A stretch of DNA of 64,000 nt from NCBI RefSeq assembly GCF_000308615.1, contig NZ_BAGB01000041.1, positions 620,001 to 684,000 on the forward strand, in the 5' to 3' direction. The number at the start of each line of letters is the position of its first letter. The first letter of the stretch is position 1. Shown here one piece after another: positions 16,714-25,567 of this stretch. This DNA is from Nocardia jiangxiensis NBRC 101359. GTDB taxonomy: Bacteria > Actinomycetota > Actinomycetes > Mycobacteriales > Mycobacteriaceae. The notes beneath the pieces were generated by a model. That model was not told the DNA's origin, did not search any database, and worked only from the letters and a program-made list of their open reading frames with translations. Both the position numbers and the translations under genes were made by a program.

Positions 16714-18273
16714 ATGCGCAGGACTCGAGCCGCACTGCTGGCATCGTCATCGCTGACGATCCTCCTCACCGCCGCCTGCGGCGCGGGCCCGTCCGACCGT
16801 CCGGGAATCGCCGAGGTCCGCCCGCATTCCGGTGGCGCGGCCGCCACCACCAGCCCGGCCCCCGCGACGCCGCCGTCGGCCGAAGTGCCCAAGACGGATC
16901 TGGGCTGGCACGACTGCGCGGCGGCCACGTTCAACGCGCTGGGCCTGGGCGCGCCACCGGCCGGACTGATCTTCGAATGCGCCGACTACTCCACCGCGAT
17001 CGATGCCGGGGGCGCGGTACTGGGCACCTTCCGCAATGCCGCCGTACGCGCTCGCCTGCCGCAGACGCCCGCGAACGCCGCGCCGCTGGTACTCACCTCC
17101 GGCGCGGACCGCTCCTCCACCGCGACACTCGCCGGACTGGCCACCGGCCCCACCTCCGCGGTGCTGGCCGCGCATCCGATCGTCGCGGTGGACCGGCGCG
17201 GGATCGGCAGTTCCCAGCCGATCAACTGCCTGACCGACGACACCCGGCGCAGCCTCGCGGACAACGACCAGTCCGCGGGGGGCAACCAGATCGACGCGAT
17301 GGCCAAGGTCAGTCAGGACGCGACCATCGCCTGCCAGGATTTCCTGCAGCCCTACCAGGGCACCTTCGACGCCGGGCACGCCGCCGACGACCTCGATCAA
17401 CTGCGCAAGCAGTGGCAGGTCGACCACATCGCACTGCTGGGCACCGGCGACGGCTCGCGGGTCGCGCTGGCCTACGCCGCCAAATACGGCGAACATCTGG
17501 CCCGACTCGTGCTGGATTCCCCGGTGGCCGCCAACGTCGATTCGGCGACTCGTGCCGAACAGCGAGTCAAGGGGTCCGAAGCCGCACTGACCGCATTCGC
17601 ACAGCGTTGCGCGGCGTTGAGCTGTTCGCTGGGCAGCGATCCGCGCGGCGCGATCATCGCACTGGTCGACCGCGCGGCCGCCGGTCAACTCGGCGGCGTC
17701 TCGGCGAACGCGCTGTTGACCGCCATCTCCGGATTCCTCGCCGATCCCCGGGCCGATCAGGCCAACCACACCGCAGAGCTGGCCGACGCGCTGTCCGCCG
17801 CGGGCCACGGCGACAACGCCGCACTGAACCAGCTGATCGGCCGGGAATCGGCCGCCACCGACTCCGACGGGCAGTTCGTCTCGACCTGCAGCGACAACCA
17901 GAAACCGGCCACCCCCGATCGGGTGAAACAACTCGAAACCGTCTGGGCCAAGCAGTATCCCGTCTTCGGCAAAGCCGCCGCGATCGGTCTCATGGCGTGC
18001 ACGGCCTGGCCGACGCCGAATGCTGCGCAGCTGCCCACCACGTTCGATCTGCCGACCCTGGTTCTGGGCAACGACGCGAATCCCGTCGCGGGCAGCGATG
18101 CGCGGCCCTCGGTGACGGGTGTGCTCGGGTCGGCGGGTGCGCGTACGTCGACCGTCACCTGGCAGGGCTGGGGTTACCCGGTCTTCTCGCACTCGGCCTG
18201 CGTGCAGCAGAGCCTGGTCGGCTACCTGAAGGACGGGACGTTGCCCGCCGACGGGACGACCTGCCCCGCCTGA
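16714..18273 (+). CDS. lipoprotein alpha/beta hydrolase, TAP family (Rv2672 type)
   Basis: A 519-residue exported protein with a lipobox (LTAAC, Cys22), followed by a proline/alanine-rich linker and a tripeptidyl-aminopeptidase-like alpha/beta-hydrolase domain. It is the positional ortholog of Rv2672, described as a secreted protease. DRRGIGSS at residues 160-167 and a TAP C-terminal segment with FSHSACVQQSLVGYL are clear. The nucleophile elbow reads LLGTGDGS (241-248): the position where the family has serine is glycine. It may therefore be catalytically inactive, or use another serine. Upstream of aftC in the conserved order. Confidence 0.85.
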   Translation: MRRTRAALLASSSLTILLTAACGAGPSDRPGIAEVRPHSGGAAATTSPAPATPPSAEVPKTDLGWHDCAAATFNALGLGAPPAGLIFECADYSTAIDAGGAVLGTFRNAAVRARLPQTPANAAPLVLTSGADRSSTATLAGLATGPTSAVLAAHPIVAVDRRGIGSSQPINCLTDDTRRSLADNDQSAGGNQIDAMAKVSQDATIACQDFLQPYQGTFDAGHAADDLDQLRKQWQVDHIALLGTGDGSRVALAYAAKYGEHLARLVLDSPVAANVDSATRAEQRVKGSEAALTAFAQRCAALSCSLGSDPRGAIIALVDRAAAGQLGGVSANALLTAISGFLADPRADQANHTAELADALSAAGHGDNAALNQLIGRESAATDSDGQFVSTCSDNQKPATPDRVKQLETVWAKQYPVFGKAAAIGLMACTAWPTPNAAQLPTTFDLPTLVLGNDANPVAGSDARPSVTGVLGSAGARTSTVTWQGWGYPVFSHSACVQQSLVGYLKDGTLPADGTTCPA

Positions 18274-18330
18274 CCCCGTTTCGGCGGGTCCGGGCAACGG
18301 TCCGGGTACTTTCCGGTGTACCGTGCCCCA

Positions 18331-19683
18331 GTGTTCCTTCGTCAGCTCGAGCCGCGCACCGCTCGTACGACCTCCGAGGTCCTGAATTTCGCGCTATGGC
18401 CGTTCGCGGTCATGACAGTGCTGCACCAGGTCTTCGTCAAGGCGACGAACTTCAACATCACCGACGACTTCGCACCCGTGTACAAGGCGTCCCTGGCGTT
18501 CCTGAACGGGCGGTCGATATACGCCGAGAACTTCGACCTGGTCGATCCGCACTACCTGTATCCACCGGGTGGCACGCTGCTCATCGCGCCGCTGGCGATC
18601 ATCGACCCGGACCGGTCGAAGTGGTGCTTCGACTCACTCAACGCGATCGCGATGCTGGTCGCCTGGTACCTGCTGCTCAAGCTGTTCAAGCTGAGCATCA
18701 AGTCCTATGCCGCGCCGCTGACGCTGCTGCTCATGTTCTCGTCCGAAACCGTCATCAACACACTGGCTTTCGGCAATGTGAACGGGTGCATCCTGCTCGC
18801 GGAGGTCCTCTTCATCGCGCTGCTGCTCGCCCGGCGGGAACTCTGGGCCGGTGTGGTGATGGGTTTGGCGATTACCGTGAAACCGACAATCGCCCCGATG
18901 TTGCTGATACCGCTGATGCGTCGCCAGTGGAAGGTCTTCCTGCCCGCACTCGGCGTACCGATCGCGCTGACGGCGATCGCGCTGCCGCTGATCAAGGATC
19001 CGATGGACTATCTGCATCGGACCCTGCCGTACTCGATACAGGCTCGCGACTACTTCAACAGCTCGATTCCGGGCATCTCCGCCTACCTGGGTCTGCCGTC
19101 CCTGCTGACCTGGAGCATCCGGATCGGCATGGGCGTGCTCGTACTGGCCTCGCTGTGGCTGCTGTACCGGTACTACCGCCACGACGAACTGTTCTTCATC
19201 TGCACCAGTTCCGGCATCCTGCTGCTGGCCGAGTTCCTGATCAGCGGCCTGGGCCAGCAGTACTACTCGATGCTGCTGTTCCCGTTCCTGATGACGGTGG
19301 TGCTGCGCAATTCGGTACTGCGGAACTGGCCCGCCTGGCTGGCGATATTCGGCTTCACCACGTTCGACAAGTGGCTGCTGGACCACTGGCAGGTGGTGGG
19401 CCGGGATCTGGAGTATCTGCGGATCACCTTCGGCTGGGGACTGCTGCTGTTCGTGACGTTCTGCGTGCTCGGCGACCGGTATCTGACCGCGCGGCGCGAG
19501 GGACGGCTCGACTCCGGGATCGATCCGGTGTTCCTGTTGCCCGAACACAACGGTGCGCCCGTGGCGGATGCGCCGCAGACCCCGCGAATTCCGGTCCCCG
19601 ACACCACCGCGACGATCGGTCCGGCGGACCCGGACGACGAGGAGCCCAGCAACGCACCGAACGAGGCCGGCGTCCTGCGCTGA
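18331..19683 (+). CDS. aftC: alpha-(1->3)-arabinofuranosyltransferase AftC
   Basis: A polytopic GT87-type arabinofuranosyltransferase (450 residues), ortholog of Rv2673. It uses decaprenyl-phosphoryl arabinose to introduce alpha-1,3 branches in arabinogalactan and lipoarabinomannan. About ten membrane helices are visible. The catalytic acidic pair lies in the first extracytoplasmic loop (NITDDFAPVY, Asp45-Asp46). The family motifs DPHYLYPPGGTL, RDYFNSSI and SMLLFPFLMTVV are present. The C-terminal tail (about 60 residues) is acidic/proline-rich. GTG 18331 is chosen over GTG 18316 because TACCGT (18319-18324) precedes it by 6 nt. Confidence 0.95.
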   Translation: MFLRQLEPRTARTTSEVLNFALWPFAVMTVLHQVFVKATNFNITDDFAPVYKASLAFLNGRSIYAENFDLVDPHYLYPPGGTLLIAPLAIIDPDRSKWCFDSLNAIAMLVAWYLLLKLFKLSIKSYAAPLTLLLMFSSETVINTLAFGNVNGCILLAEVLFIALLLARRELWAGVVMGLAITVKPTIAPMLLIPLMRRQWKVFLPALGVPIALTAIALPLIKDPMDYLHRTLPYSIQARDYFNSSIPGISAYLGLPSLLTWSIRIGMGVLVLASLWLLYRYYRHDELFFICTSSGILLLAEFLISGLGQQYYSMLLFPFLMTVVLRNSVLRNWPAWLAIFGFTTFDKWLLDHWQVVGRDLEYLRITFGWGLLLFVTFCVLGDRYLTARREGRLDSGIDPVFLLPEHNGAPVADAPQTPRIPVPDTTATIGPADPDDEEPSNAPNEAGVLR

Positions 19684-19820
19684 GCAGCGTCGGCCGGTCG
19701 CCCGGCCATCGCTGGACAAGCTCGCCCAGCGGTAACCATCATTACAACGTGCCGTTCCGAGGTGTCCGATTCGCACTACTGTGACCCGGACATTCACACC
19801 AACATCCTCTGGGAGCTGCA

Positions 19821-20066
19821 GTGTTGTCGAAAGTTGTTGCGGTGGGCGCGTTGTCACTGGGGCTCATGGGCGGCCTCGCCGGTATCGCCGGGGCCGATCC
19901 GATAGTTCCCGGATCTCATTCGGTCGGTCCGTTCACCCAGTCGGGCGAACCGACCGGCAAGGCCGCCTGTCAGCAGGCGTCGATCGCGACGGGTCATTAC
20001 AGCAGCTGCTTCGAATACCCCTCCGGCAGCGGCAAGTGGTACTACAACCCGCCGTCGGCGGGCTGA
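19821..20066 (+). CDS. small secreted protein
   Basis: An 81-residue protein of unknown function with a clear signal peptide (residues 1 to about 25, cleavage likely after AGA) and a mature part of about 55 residues. The mature part contains two cysteines (Cys50 and Cys63), which could form one disulfide, and a tyrosine/proline-rich end. The GTG start follows GGGAG by 5 nt. It sits alone between aftC and msrB and is followed by a strong hairpin. Confidence 0.75.
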   Translation: MLSKVVAVGALSLGLMGGLAGIAGADPIVPGSHSVGPFTQSGEPTGKAACQQASIATGHYSSCFEYPSGSGKWYYNPPSAG

Positions 20067-20081
20067 GCCCGCACTGTTCGC

Positions 20082-20104
20082 GCCGCCGTGCTCGGCACGG
20101 CGGC
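20082..20104. terminator. hairpin terminator
   Basis: A perfect 9-bp stem (20082-20090 with 20096-20104) with a 5-nt loop lies just after the small secreted-protein gene and before the msrB promoter. Confidence 0.6.
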
Positions 20105-20136
20105 CGGGCGGGCTGCCATCTCATTAGAATCGGGCT

Positions 20137-20580
20137 ATGAGTTCCGAGTCCGAGACGTCCTTGCCCGCACCCAGGATCGTGCTGACCCCGCAGCAATGGC
20201 GAGCCAAACTCGATCCGCAGGAGTACGCGGTGCTGCGGGAGGCCGGTACCGAGCGGCCCTACACCGGCGAATACACCGACACCGAGACCGCCGGTGTCTA
20301 CGAATGCCGGGCGTGCGGCGCGGAACTGTTCCGCAGCACCGAGAAGTTCCATTCGCACTGCGGCTGGCCCTCGTTCTTCGATCCGGCCGACTCGGACGCG
20401 GTACTCCTGCGCACCGACGACTCGCTGGGCATGCGCCGTGTCGAGGTGCTGTGCGCGAACTGCCACAGCCACCTCGGCCACGTCTTCGAGGGGGAGGGAT
20501 ACCCGACCCCGACCGACAAGCGGTACTGCATCAACTCCATCTCGCTGCGCCTGCAGCCGAAGGACAGTCCTACCAGCTGA
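20137..20580 (+). CDS. msrB: peptide-methionine (R)-S-oxide reductase MsrB
   Basis: A 147-residue methionine-R-sulfoxide reductase, ortholog of Rv2674. Zinc-site cysteines are Cys57/Cys60 and Cys106/Cys109. The catalytic cysteine is Cys131 in RYCINSISL, and Cys75 in SHCGWPSF may serve in recycling. The ATG has TAGAAT (20125-20130) 6 nt upstream and no Shine-Dalgarno, so the mRNA is probably leaderless. The last 60 bp of the gene and a few bases beyond it recur at 27165 and partly at 31997. This makes the 3' end of msrB the left boundary of the accessory island. Confidence 0.95.
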   Translation: MSSESETSLPAPRIVLTPQQWRAKLDPQEYAVLREAGTERPYTGEYTDTETAGVYECRACGAELFRSTEKFHSHCGWPSFFDPADSDAVLLRTDDSLGMRRVEVLCANCHSHLGHVFEGEGYPTPTDKRYCINSISLRLQPKDSPTS

Positions 20581-20587
20581 AACACCC
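20522..20587 (+). repeat. island direct repeat, copy 1 (msrB 3' end)
   Basis: 66 bp covering the msrB catalytic-Cys codons, stop and 7 following bases. It matches 27165-27230 with two mismatches, and its first 34 bp match 31997-32030. Confidence 0.85.
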
Positions 20588-20674
20588 ACTCCGGTCGCTC
20601 TCGGAGATGGCTCGCCCAATGTTGGCAGTCGCACCGGTCACCAGGACTGCACGGCCACACAGTCCGGTTCGCAT
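20588..20674 (-). pseudogene. truncated short-chain dehydrogenase, N-terminal stub
   Basis: The minus strand from ATG 20674 encodes about 29 residues of an SDR N-terminus. It contains AVLVTGATANIGRAI, the Rossmann TGxxxxIG motif, and has GAGGG 5 nt before the start. After GRAISE the similarity is lost where the frame runs into the msrB-derived repeat. The gene was cut at the repeat boundary, probably when the island formed. Confidence 0.6.
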
Positions 20675-21197
20675 CGTTGCCCTCGTCGGAATCTGATCCA
20701 CGACGTCGTCCAGCGTGCCAGGCGTGCGCTGCGGGTTATCCGAACCGCAGCGACCGGAACGAGGCGATCGCGCGGCCAATCGGCATCCGAAAGCTGGAGG
20801 CTGCACACCGCGTCGACCGGGCTGACACCAAGGTGTATGGTCGATCACATCGCGCGAGAGTCTCATTCTCCTTTTATGCGATTAATCATCTCTCCGGGCT
20901 GGATCGGCAGCTACGGCCCCGGCCCCTGGGAGCAAAGTGAGGAGTGCCTCGATCTCACTGACCGCCCCACAGACGCTGCCGGCGCCTGATTCTTGAACAC
21001 TCGCGCGAGCGGGGTGAGTCGGTGCTGGACACGGCTGGTGCTGCTGTCCATCTCGTGCACCGCTCCCTCACCCCACATCGTGATCGGCCATCAGACATCA
21101 TCCTCCCGGTTCATCCGACCGTGTCGGAAATACAGACTTGTCATGACTCGATGATGATCACGCATGGACCGCTGAGTCGTACTCGACGCCGCAGCAG
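20675..21197. other. intergenic region without recognised gene
   Basis: About 520 bp between the SDR stub and gnd. I see only short frames with no family character. It contains a lower-GC patch near 20860-20895 that could hold a promoter. Confidence 0.4.
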
Positions 21198-22643
21198 TCA
21201 GTCGACGCGCACTTCGGTGCGGTCCCCGCTCCACAGCGTGTGGTACTTGCCGTCCGAGTCGACCCGCTCGTAGGTGTGCGCGCCGAAGAAATCGCGCTGC
21301 CCCTGAGTGAGGGCCGCGGGCAGGCGTTCTGCGCGCAGGGCATCGTAGTAGGCCAGTGAGGACGCGAACGCGGGCACCGGGATGCCCAGTTGGACCGCAG
21401 TGGAGACGACCCGTCGCCAACTGTCGACGGCCTGCTCGATGGCTTGGCGGAAGTACGGGGCCAGGATCAGGCTGGGCAGGGCCGGGTCCTGTTCGTAGGC
21501 CTCTTTGATGCGGTTGAGGAATCGGGCCCGGATGATGCAACCGCCGCGCCAGATCGTGGCCAGGTCACCGGGGTGCAGGTCCCAGTCGTATTCGGTGCTG
21601 CCCGCGGCGATCTGGTCGAAACCCTGGGCGTAGGCGACGATCTTGGAGGCGTACAGCGCGCGGCGGATGTCCTCGGTGAATTGCGCTGCGTCGCTGGGCT
21701 TTTCCGCGAGCTTTCCGGATGCCAAGCCCTGAGCGGCCTTGCGCTGCGCACGCGCCCCGGACAGGGCACGGGCGAAGACCGCCTCGGCGATGCCGGTGAC
21801 CGGGATACCCAGATCGAGCGCGGACTTGACCGTCCAGCGGCCGGTGCCCTTCTGCTCGGCGGCGTCCACGATCACATCGACCAGCGGCTTGCCGGTGGTG
21901 GCGTCGACCTGCTGGAGCACCTGCGCGGTGATCTCCACCAGGTAGCTTTCCAACTCGCCGGAATTCCATTCGGTGAACACCTCGGCGATCTGCCCGGCGC
22001 TGGATCCCAGCGCGTCCCGCAGCAGGTGGTAGGCCTCGCCGATGAGCTGCATATCGGCGTACTCGATGCCGTTGTGCACCATCTTCACGAAATGACCGGA
22101 CCCGTCCGGGCCGATATGGGTGCAGCACGGGACGCCGTCGACCTTCGCGGCCACCGATTCCAGCAACGGCCCCAGCGACTCGTAGGATTCCTTGGGCCCG
22201 CCCGGCATGATGGCAGGCCCGTTGAGCGCGCCCTCCTCACCGCCGGAAATGCCCGCCCCCACGAAATTCAGTCCACGCGCGGCCATCGCGGCCTCGCGCC
22301 GGATGGTGTCGGTGTACAGGGCATTGCCGCCATCGATGATGATGTCGCCCGGCTCCATCGCCGCCGCGAGTTCCTCGATCACCGCATCGGTCGCCTCGCC
22401 CGCCTTGACCATGATCAGCACCCGCCGCGGCTTCTCCAGCGCACCGAGGAACTCCTCGATGGTCTCGGTGCGCACGAACTGCCCGTCACCACCGTGCTCG
22501 GCCAACAGCGCGTCGGTCTTGGCGACGCTGCGATTGTGCAAAGCAACGGTGTACCCGTGCCGGGCGAAGTTGCGGGCGATGTTGCTGCCCATGACAGCCA
22601 GACCGGTGACACCGATCTGCGCGATTGCATTGGTAGAGGCCAT
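21198..22643 (-). CDS. gnd: 6-phosphogluconate dehydrogenase (decarboxylating)
   Basis: A 481-residue NADP-type 6-phosphogluconate dehydrogenase that converts 6-phosphogluconate to ribulose 5-phosphate and CO2. Present are the N-terminal Rossmann segment (GLAVMGSNIARN), DGGNALYTD, the substrate-binding GISGGEEGA, and the catalytic lysine region HFVKMVHNGIEY. The C-terminal helical dimer domain is complete and of normal length. The ATG follows AGGAGAG, which lies inside the end of pgi. Only 3 nt separate the two genes. It is the third gene of the tal-pgi-gnd operon in the accessory island. Confidence 0.95.
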   Translation of the reverse strand: MASTNAIAQIGVTGLAVMGSNIARNFARHGYTVALHNRSVAKTDALLAEHGGDGQFVRTETIEEFLGALEKPRRVLIMVKAGEATDAVIEELAAAMEPGDIIIDGGNALYTDTIRREAAMAARGLNFVGAGISGGEEGALNGPAIMPGGPKESYESLGPLLESVAAKVDGVPCCTHIGPDGSGHFVKMVHNGIEYADMQLIGEAYHLLRDALGSSAGQIAEVFTEWNSGELESYLVEITAQVLQQVDATTGKPLVDVIVDAAEQKGTGRWTVKSALDLGIPVTGIAEAVFARALSGARAQRKAAQGLASGKLAEKPSDAAQFTEDIRRALYASKIVAYAQGFDQIAAGSTEYDWDLHPGDLATIWRGGCIIRARFLNRIKEAYEQDPALPSLILAPYFRQAIEQAVDSWRRVVSTAVQLGIPVPAFASSLAYYDALRAERLPAALTQGQRDFFGAHTYERVDSDGKYHTLWSGDRTEVRVD

Positions 22644-22646
22644 AAT

Positions 22647-24308
22647 TCAGATCTCTCCTGTAGTAGTTGCCGACGGCTGCCCGACCGGGCCCGATCGCCG
22701 GGCGTGTCGATAACGCAGCATCAGCGCGTTGGTCGAGCTGTCGAAATCGGGCGGCGCATCGGATCGTAGGTCCTCGTGGATACTGGTCGCGAGTTTCTTG
22801 CCCAGTTCCACACCCCACTGATCGAACGAGTTCACCCCCCAGATCCAACCCTGTACGAACACCTTGTTCTCGTACAGGGCGATCAACTGCCCCAGCGTGT
22901 ACGGAGTCAGGCTGGGCAGCAGAATCGTGTTGCTCGGCCGATCGCCCGGGAACGATCGATGTGGCGGCGGCTCCGGGGTGTCGAGATCACCGAAGGCCAG
23001 GGCTCGGGTCTGCGCGAACAGGTTCGCCATCAGCAGGTCGTGATGCACACGATGAGTATGTGCGGGCTCGAGCACGCCGATGAAGTCACACGGCACCGGA
23101 GTCGTTCCCTGATGCAGCATTTGGAAGAAGGCGTGCTGCCCGTTCGTACCCGGCGCGCCCCAGACGACCGGTGCGGTATCGACCCCGACCGGGCAGCCGT
23201 GCCGGTTGACGGACTTGCCGTTGCTTTCCATGTCGAGCTGCTGCAGATACGCCGGCAGCAACGCGAGCCGCTGATCATAGGGCAGGACCGCGAAAGCCTG
23301 TGCACCACAGAAGTTCCGATGCCAGATCCCCAACAGACCCAGCAACACCGGAAGATTCTCCTCGAACGCAGCCGTGCGGAAGTGCTCATCGATGGCGTGC
23401 GCACCGGCCAACATCTCCCGGAACCCCTCGGGGCCGATGACGATCATCAGCGACAACCCGATCGCCGACATCAACGAGTACCGCCCACCGACCCAGTCCC
23501 AGAACTCGAACATATTCGCCGGATTTATCCCGAAGGCACCGACCTGCTCGGCGTTGGTCGACACCGCGACGAAATGCTTGCCGACCGCCTCGTCACCGAG
23601 ACGATCCACCAGCCACCGGCGAGCGGTGCGGGCGTTGGTCAACGTTTCGATCGTGCTGAACGTCTTCGACGACACGATGAACAACGTCGTTTCCGGGTCC
23701 AGATCACCCAGCACCCGGTCGATGTCGTGACCGTCGACGTTCGAGACGAACCGTGCCTCGACCTCGGCGTGCGCGAATTCGCGCAACGCGTGGTAGGCCA
23801 TCGCGGGGCCCAGATCGGATCCGCCGATTCCGATGTTCACCACCGTGCGCACCGAGCGGCCGGTCGCGCCACGCCACCGTCCCGACCGAATCGCGTCGGC
23901 GAGATCGCTCATCCGGCCCAGTACCTCGTGCACCGGACGCACGACATCGACACCGTCCAGCAGAACGGATTCACTTGCGGGAGTGCGCAACACCGCGCGA
24001 TCCTCGGTCGTGTTGATCCGTGTGCCACCGAACATCGCGTCGATTCCCGCAGCCAGGCCGCGATCGCGGGCCAGACGCATCAGCAGATCCACAGTGCGGT
24101 CGGTGATCACGTTCTTCGAATAGTCCAGCACCACACCGTCGAACTCGGCCGACAGCTTCACACCGCGCCGAGGATCGTCCTCGAACAGCCTGCCCATCGA
24201 GGTCGACGCCAATTCCGCACGGTGCGTCGCCAGTTCGTGCCACACGGGCAGCTCGAACGGACTCGCGTGTACCTCATCACCGCGCCCCGCACCCTCCGGA
24301 GACCTCAT
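22647..24308 (-). CDS. pgi: glucose-6-phosphate isomerase
   Basis: A 553-residue phosphoglucose isomerase that interconverts glucose 6-phosphate and fructose 6-phosphate. The family signatures are clear: NIGIGGSDLGP in the sugar-phosphate site, VSSKTFSTIET, and the C-terminal VNSFDQWGVELGK signature. The ATG at 24308 overlaps the stop of tal (ATGA), giving translational coupling. Since it lies in an island, it may be a second copy next to a housekeeping pgi elsewhere in the genome (inference). Confidence 0.95.
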   Translation of the reverse strand: MRSPEGAGRGDEVHASPFELPVWHELATHRAELASTSMGRLFEDDPRRGVKLSAEFDGVVLDYSKNVITDRTVDLLMRLARDRGLAAGIDAMFGGTRINTTEDRAVLRTPASESVLLDGVDVVRPVHEVLGRMSDLADAIRSGRWRGATGRSVRTVVNIGIGGSDLGPAMAYHALREFAHAEVEARFVSNVDGHDIDRVLGDLDPETTLFIVSSKTFSTIETLTNARTARRWLVDRLGDEAVGKHFVAVSTNAEQVGAFGINPANMFEFWDWVGGRYSLMSAIGLSLMIVIGPEGFREMLAGAHAIDEHFRTAAFEENLPVLLGLLGIWHRNFCGAQAFAVLPYDQRLALLPAYLQQLDMESNGKSVNRHGCPVGVDTAPVVWGAPGTNGQHAFFQMLHQGTTPVPCDFIGVLEPAHTHRVHHDLLMANLFAQTRALAFGDLDTPEPPPHRSFPGDRPSNTILLPSLTPYTLGQLIALYENKVFVQGWIWGVNSFDQWGVELGKKLATSIHEDLRSDAPPDFDSSTNALMLRYRHARRSGPVGQPSATTTGEI

Positions 24309-25414
24309 GCGCGAACGCCCGACAGGATCCGGTCGACGTCCTCGATCATCGCTTGCCACGACGTCTGAAACTTCGCGATGCCCTCCCGCTCGAGCTGCTC
24401 GAGCACATCGTCGAAGTCGATTCCGGTCTCGCCGAGTTGGGTGACGACTTCCCAGGCGTCGTCGTAGTTGCCCCTGATGCGGTCGCCGAGGACGGTTCCG
24501 TGCGCGATCACCGCGTCGAGAGTGGCCGGCGGCATCGTGTTCACGGTTCCGGGCGCAACGAGCTCGGTCACATAGCGAGTGTCGGGGTAGGCGGGGTCCT
24601 TCACGCCGGTCGAGGCCCACAGCGGCCGCAACGGTGACGCTCCGGCAGCACCGAGTTCCAGCCAGCGAGGGTCGCGCAGCATGTTCTCATAGCGCAGATA
24701 CGCCAAACGCGCATTCGCGATCGCGGCACGCCCACGCAGGGCCGCGGCGGCCGGTGTCGCGAGCGCGTCGAGACGACGATCCACCTCGGTATCCACCCGC
24801 GAGACGAAGAACGATGCGACAGAACCGATCTCGGCGAGCGGGAGCCCGGCGGCGCGAGCCCTTTCCAAGCCCTCCAAGAATGCGTCGATGACCTGGTGGT
24901 AGCGCCGCACGGAGAAGATCAACGTCACGTTCACGCTGATGCCTTCGGCCAGGCAAGTCGTGATCGCCGGCAAACCCTCCACGGTGGCGGGAATCTTGAT
25001 CATCGCGTTGGGCCGGTCGACCAGCCGCCACAACGCCCGCGCCTCCTCGATCGTGCGCTCGGTGTCGTGCGCCCATCGCGGGTCGACCTCGATCGACACC
25101 CGGCCGTCACGTCCCCCGGTCGCACGGTAGACCGGGTCGAGCACGTCACACGCCGCGCGAACATCGCCCGTGGTCAACGTCCGGACGGCCTCGAGCGCGG
25201 AAACACCCCGGCGCCGCAGGACCTGCATCTCCTCGATGTATTCCGCGTCCTGGCCGAGCGCGTTGTGGAAGATCGTCGGGTTCGTCGTCAGGCCCACGAC
25301 CGTGCCCGACCGGACGAGCTGCGCCAAGTCTCCCGACCACAACAGGTGCCGGTTCAGGTCGTCCAGCCAGACCGACACCCCCTCGTCGGCCAACCGTTTC
25401 AGTGTGCGATTCAT
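24305..25414 (-). CDS. tal: transaldolase
   Basis: A 369-residue transaldolase of the longer actinobacterial type. It exchanges a dihydroxyacetone unit between sedoheptulose 7-phosphate and glyceraldehyde 3-phosphate. The N-terminal LTTNPTIF motif and the Schiff-base lysine in NAMIKIPATVEG are visible. ATG 25414 was chosen because GAGGAA precedes it by about 6 nt and the family N-terminus (MNRTLKRLADEGVSVWLDD) begins there. First gene of the tal-pgi-gnd operon, divergent from a DeoR-type regulator. Confidence 0.95.
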   Translation of the reverse strand: MNRTLKRLADEGVSVWLDDLNRHLLWSGDLAQLVRSGTVVGLTTNPTIFHNALGQDAEYIEEMQVLRRRGVSALEAVRTLTTGDVRAACDVLDPVYRATGGRDGRVSIEVDPRWAHDTERTIEEARALWRLVDRPNAMIKIPATVEGLPAITTCLAEGISVNVTLIFSVRRYHQVIDAFLEGLERARAAGLPLAEIGSVASFFVSRVDTEVDRRLDALATPAAAALRGRAAIANARLAYLRYENMLRDPRWLELGAAGASPLRPLWASTGVKDPAYPDTRYVTELVAPGTVNTMPPATLDAVIAHGTVLGDRIRGNYDDAWEVVTQLGETGIDFDDVLEQLEREGIAKFQTSWQAMIEDVDRILSGVRA

Positions 25415-25466
25415 CAGGTTCCTCGACATCTGCTGCGCACGAAATCGCGCAGTCAATGCCTGAAAT

Positions 25467-25530
25467 CATGCACACCGTTGCACGAACAAGTCAACACCAA
25501 CGCCTAGTACCATGCAGAAACCGCACGACA
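25467..25530. promoter_or_regulatory. possible DeoR operator repeats
   Basis: Two similar segments, 25467-25486 and 25511-25530, both start CATGCA and contain a later GCACGA. They lie 44 bp apart in the gap between tal and the DeoR-family regulator. The spacing suggests paired operator sites; the match is imperfect. Confidence 0.35.
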
Positions 25531-25567
25531 GGATCACAGACGAACGACCAGGTTCCGGGAGGCGAAG

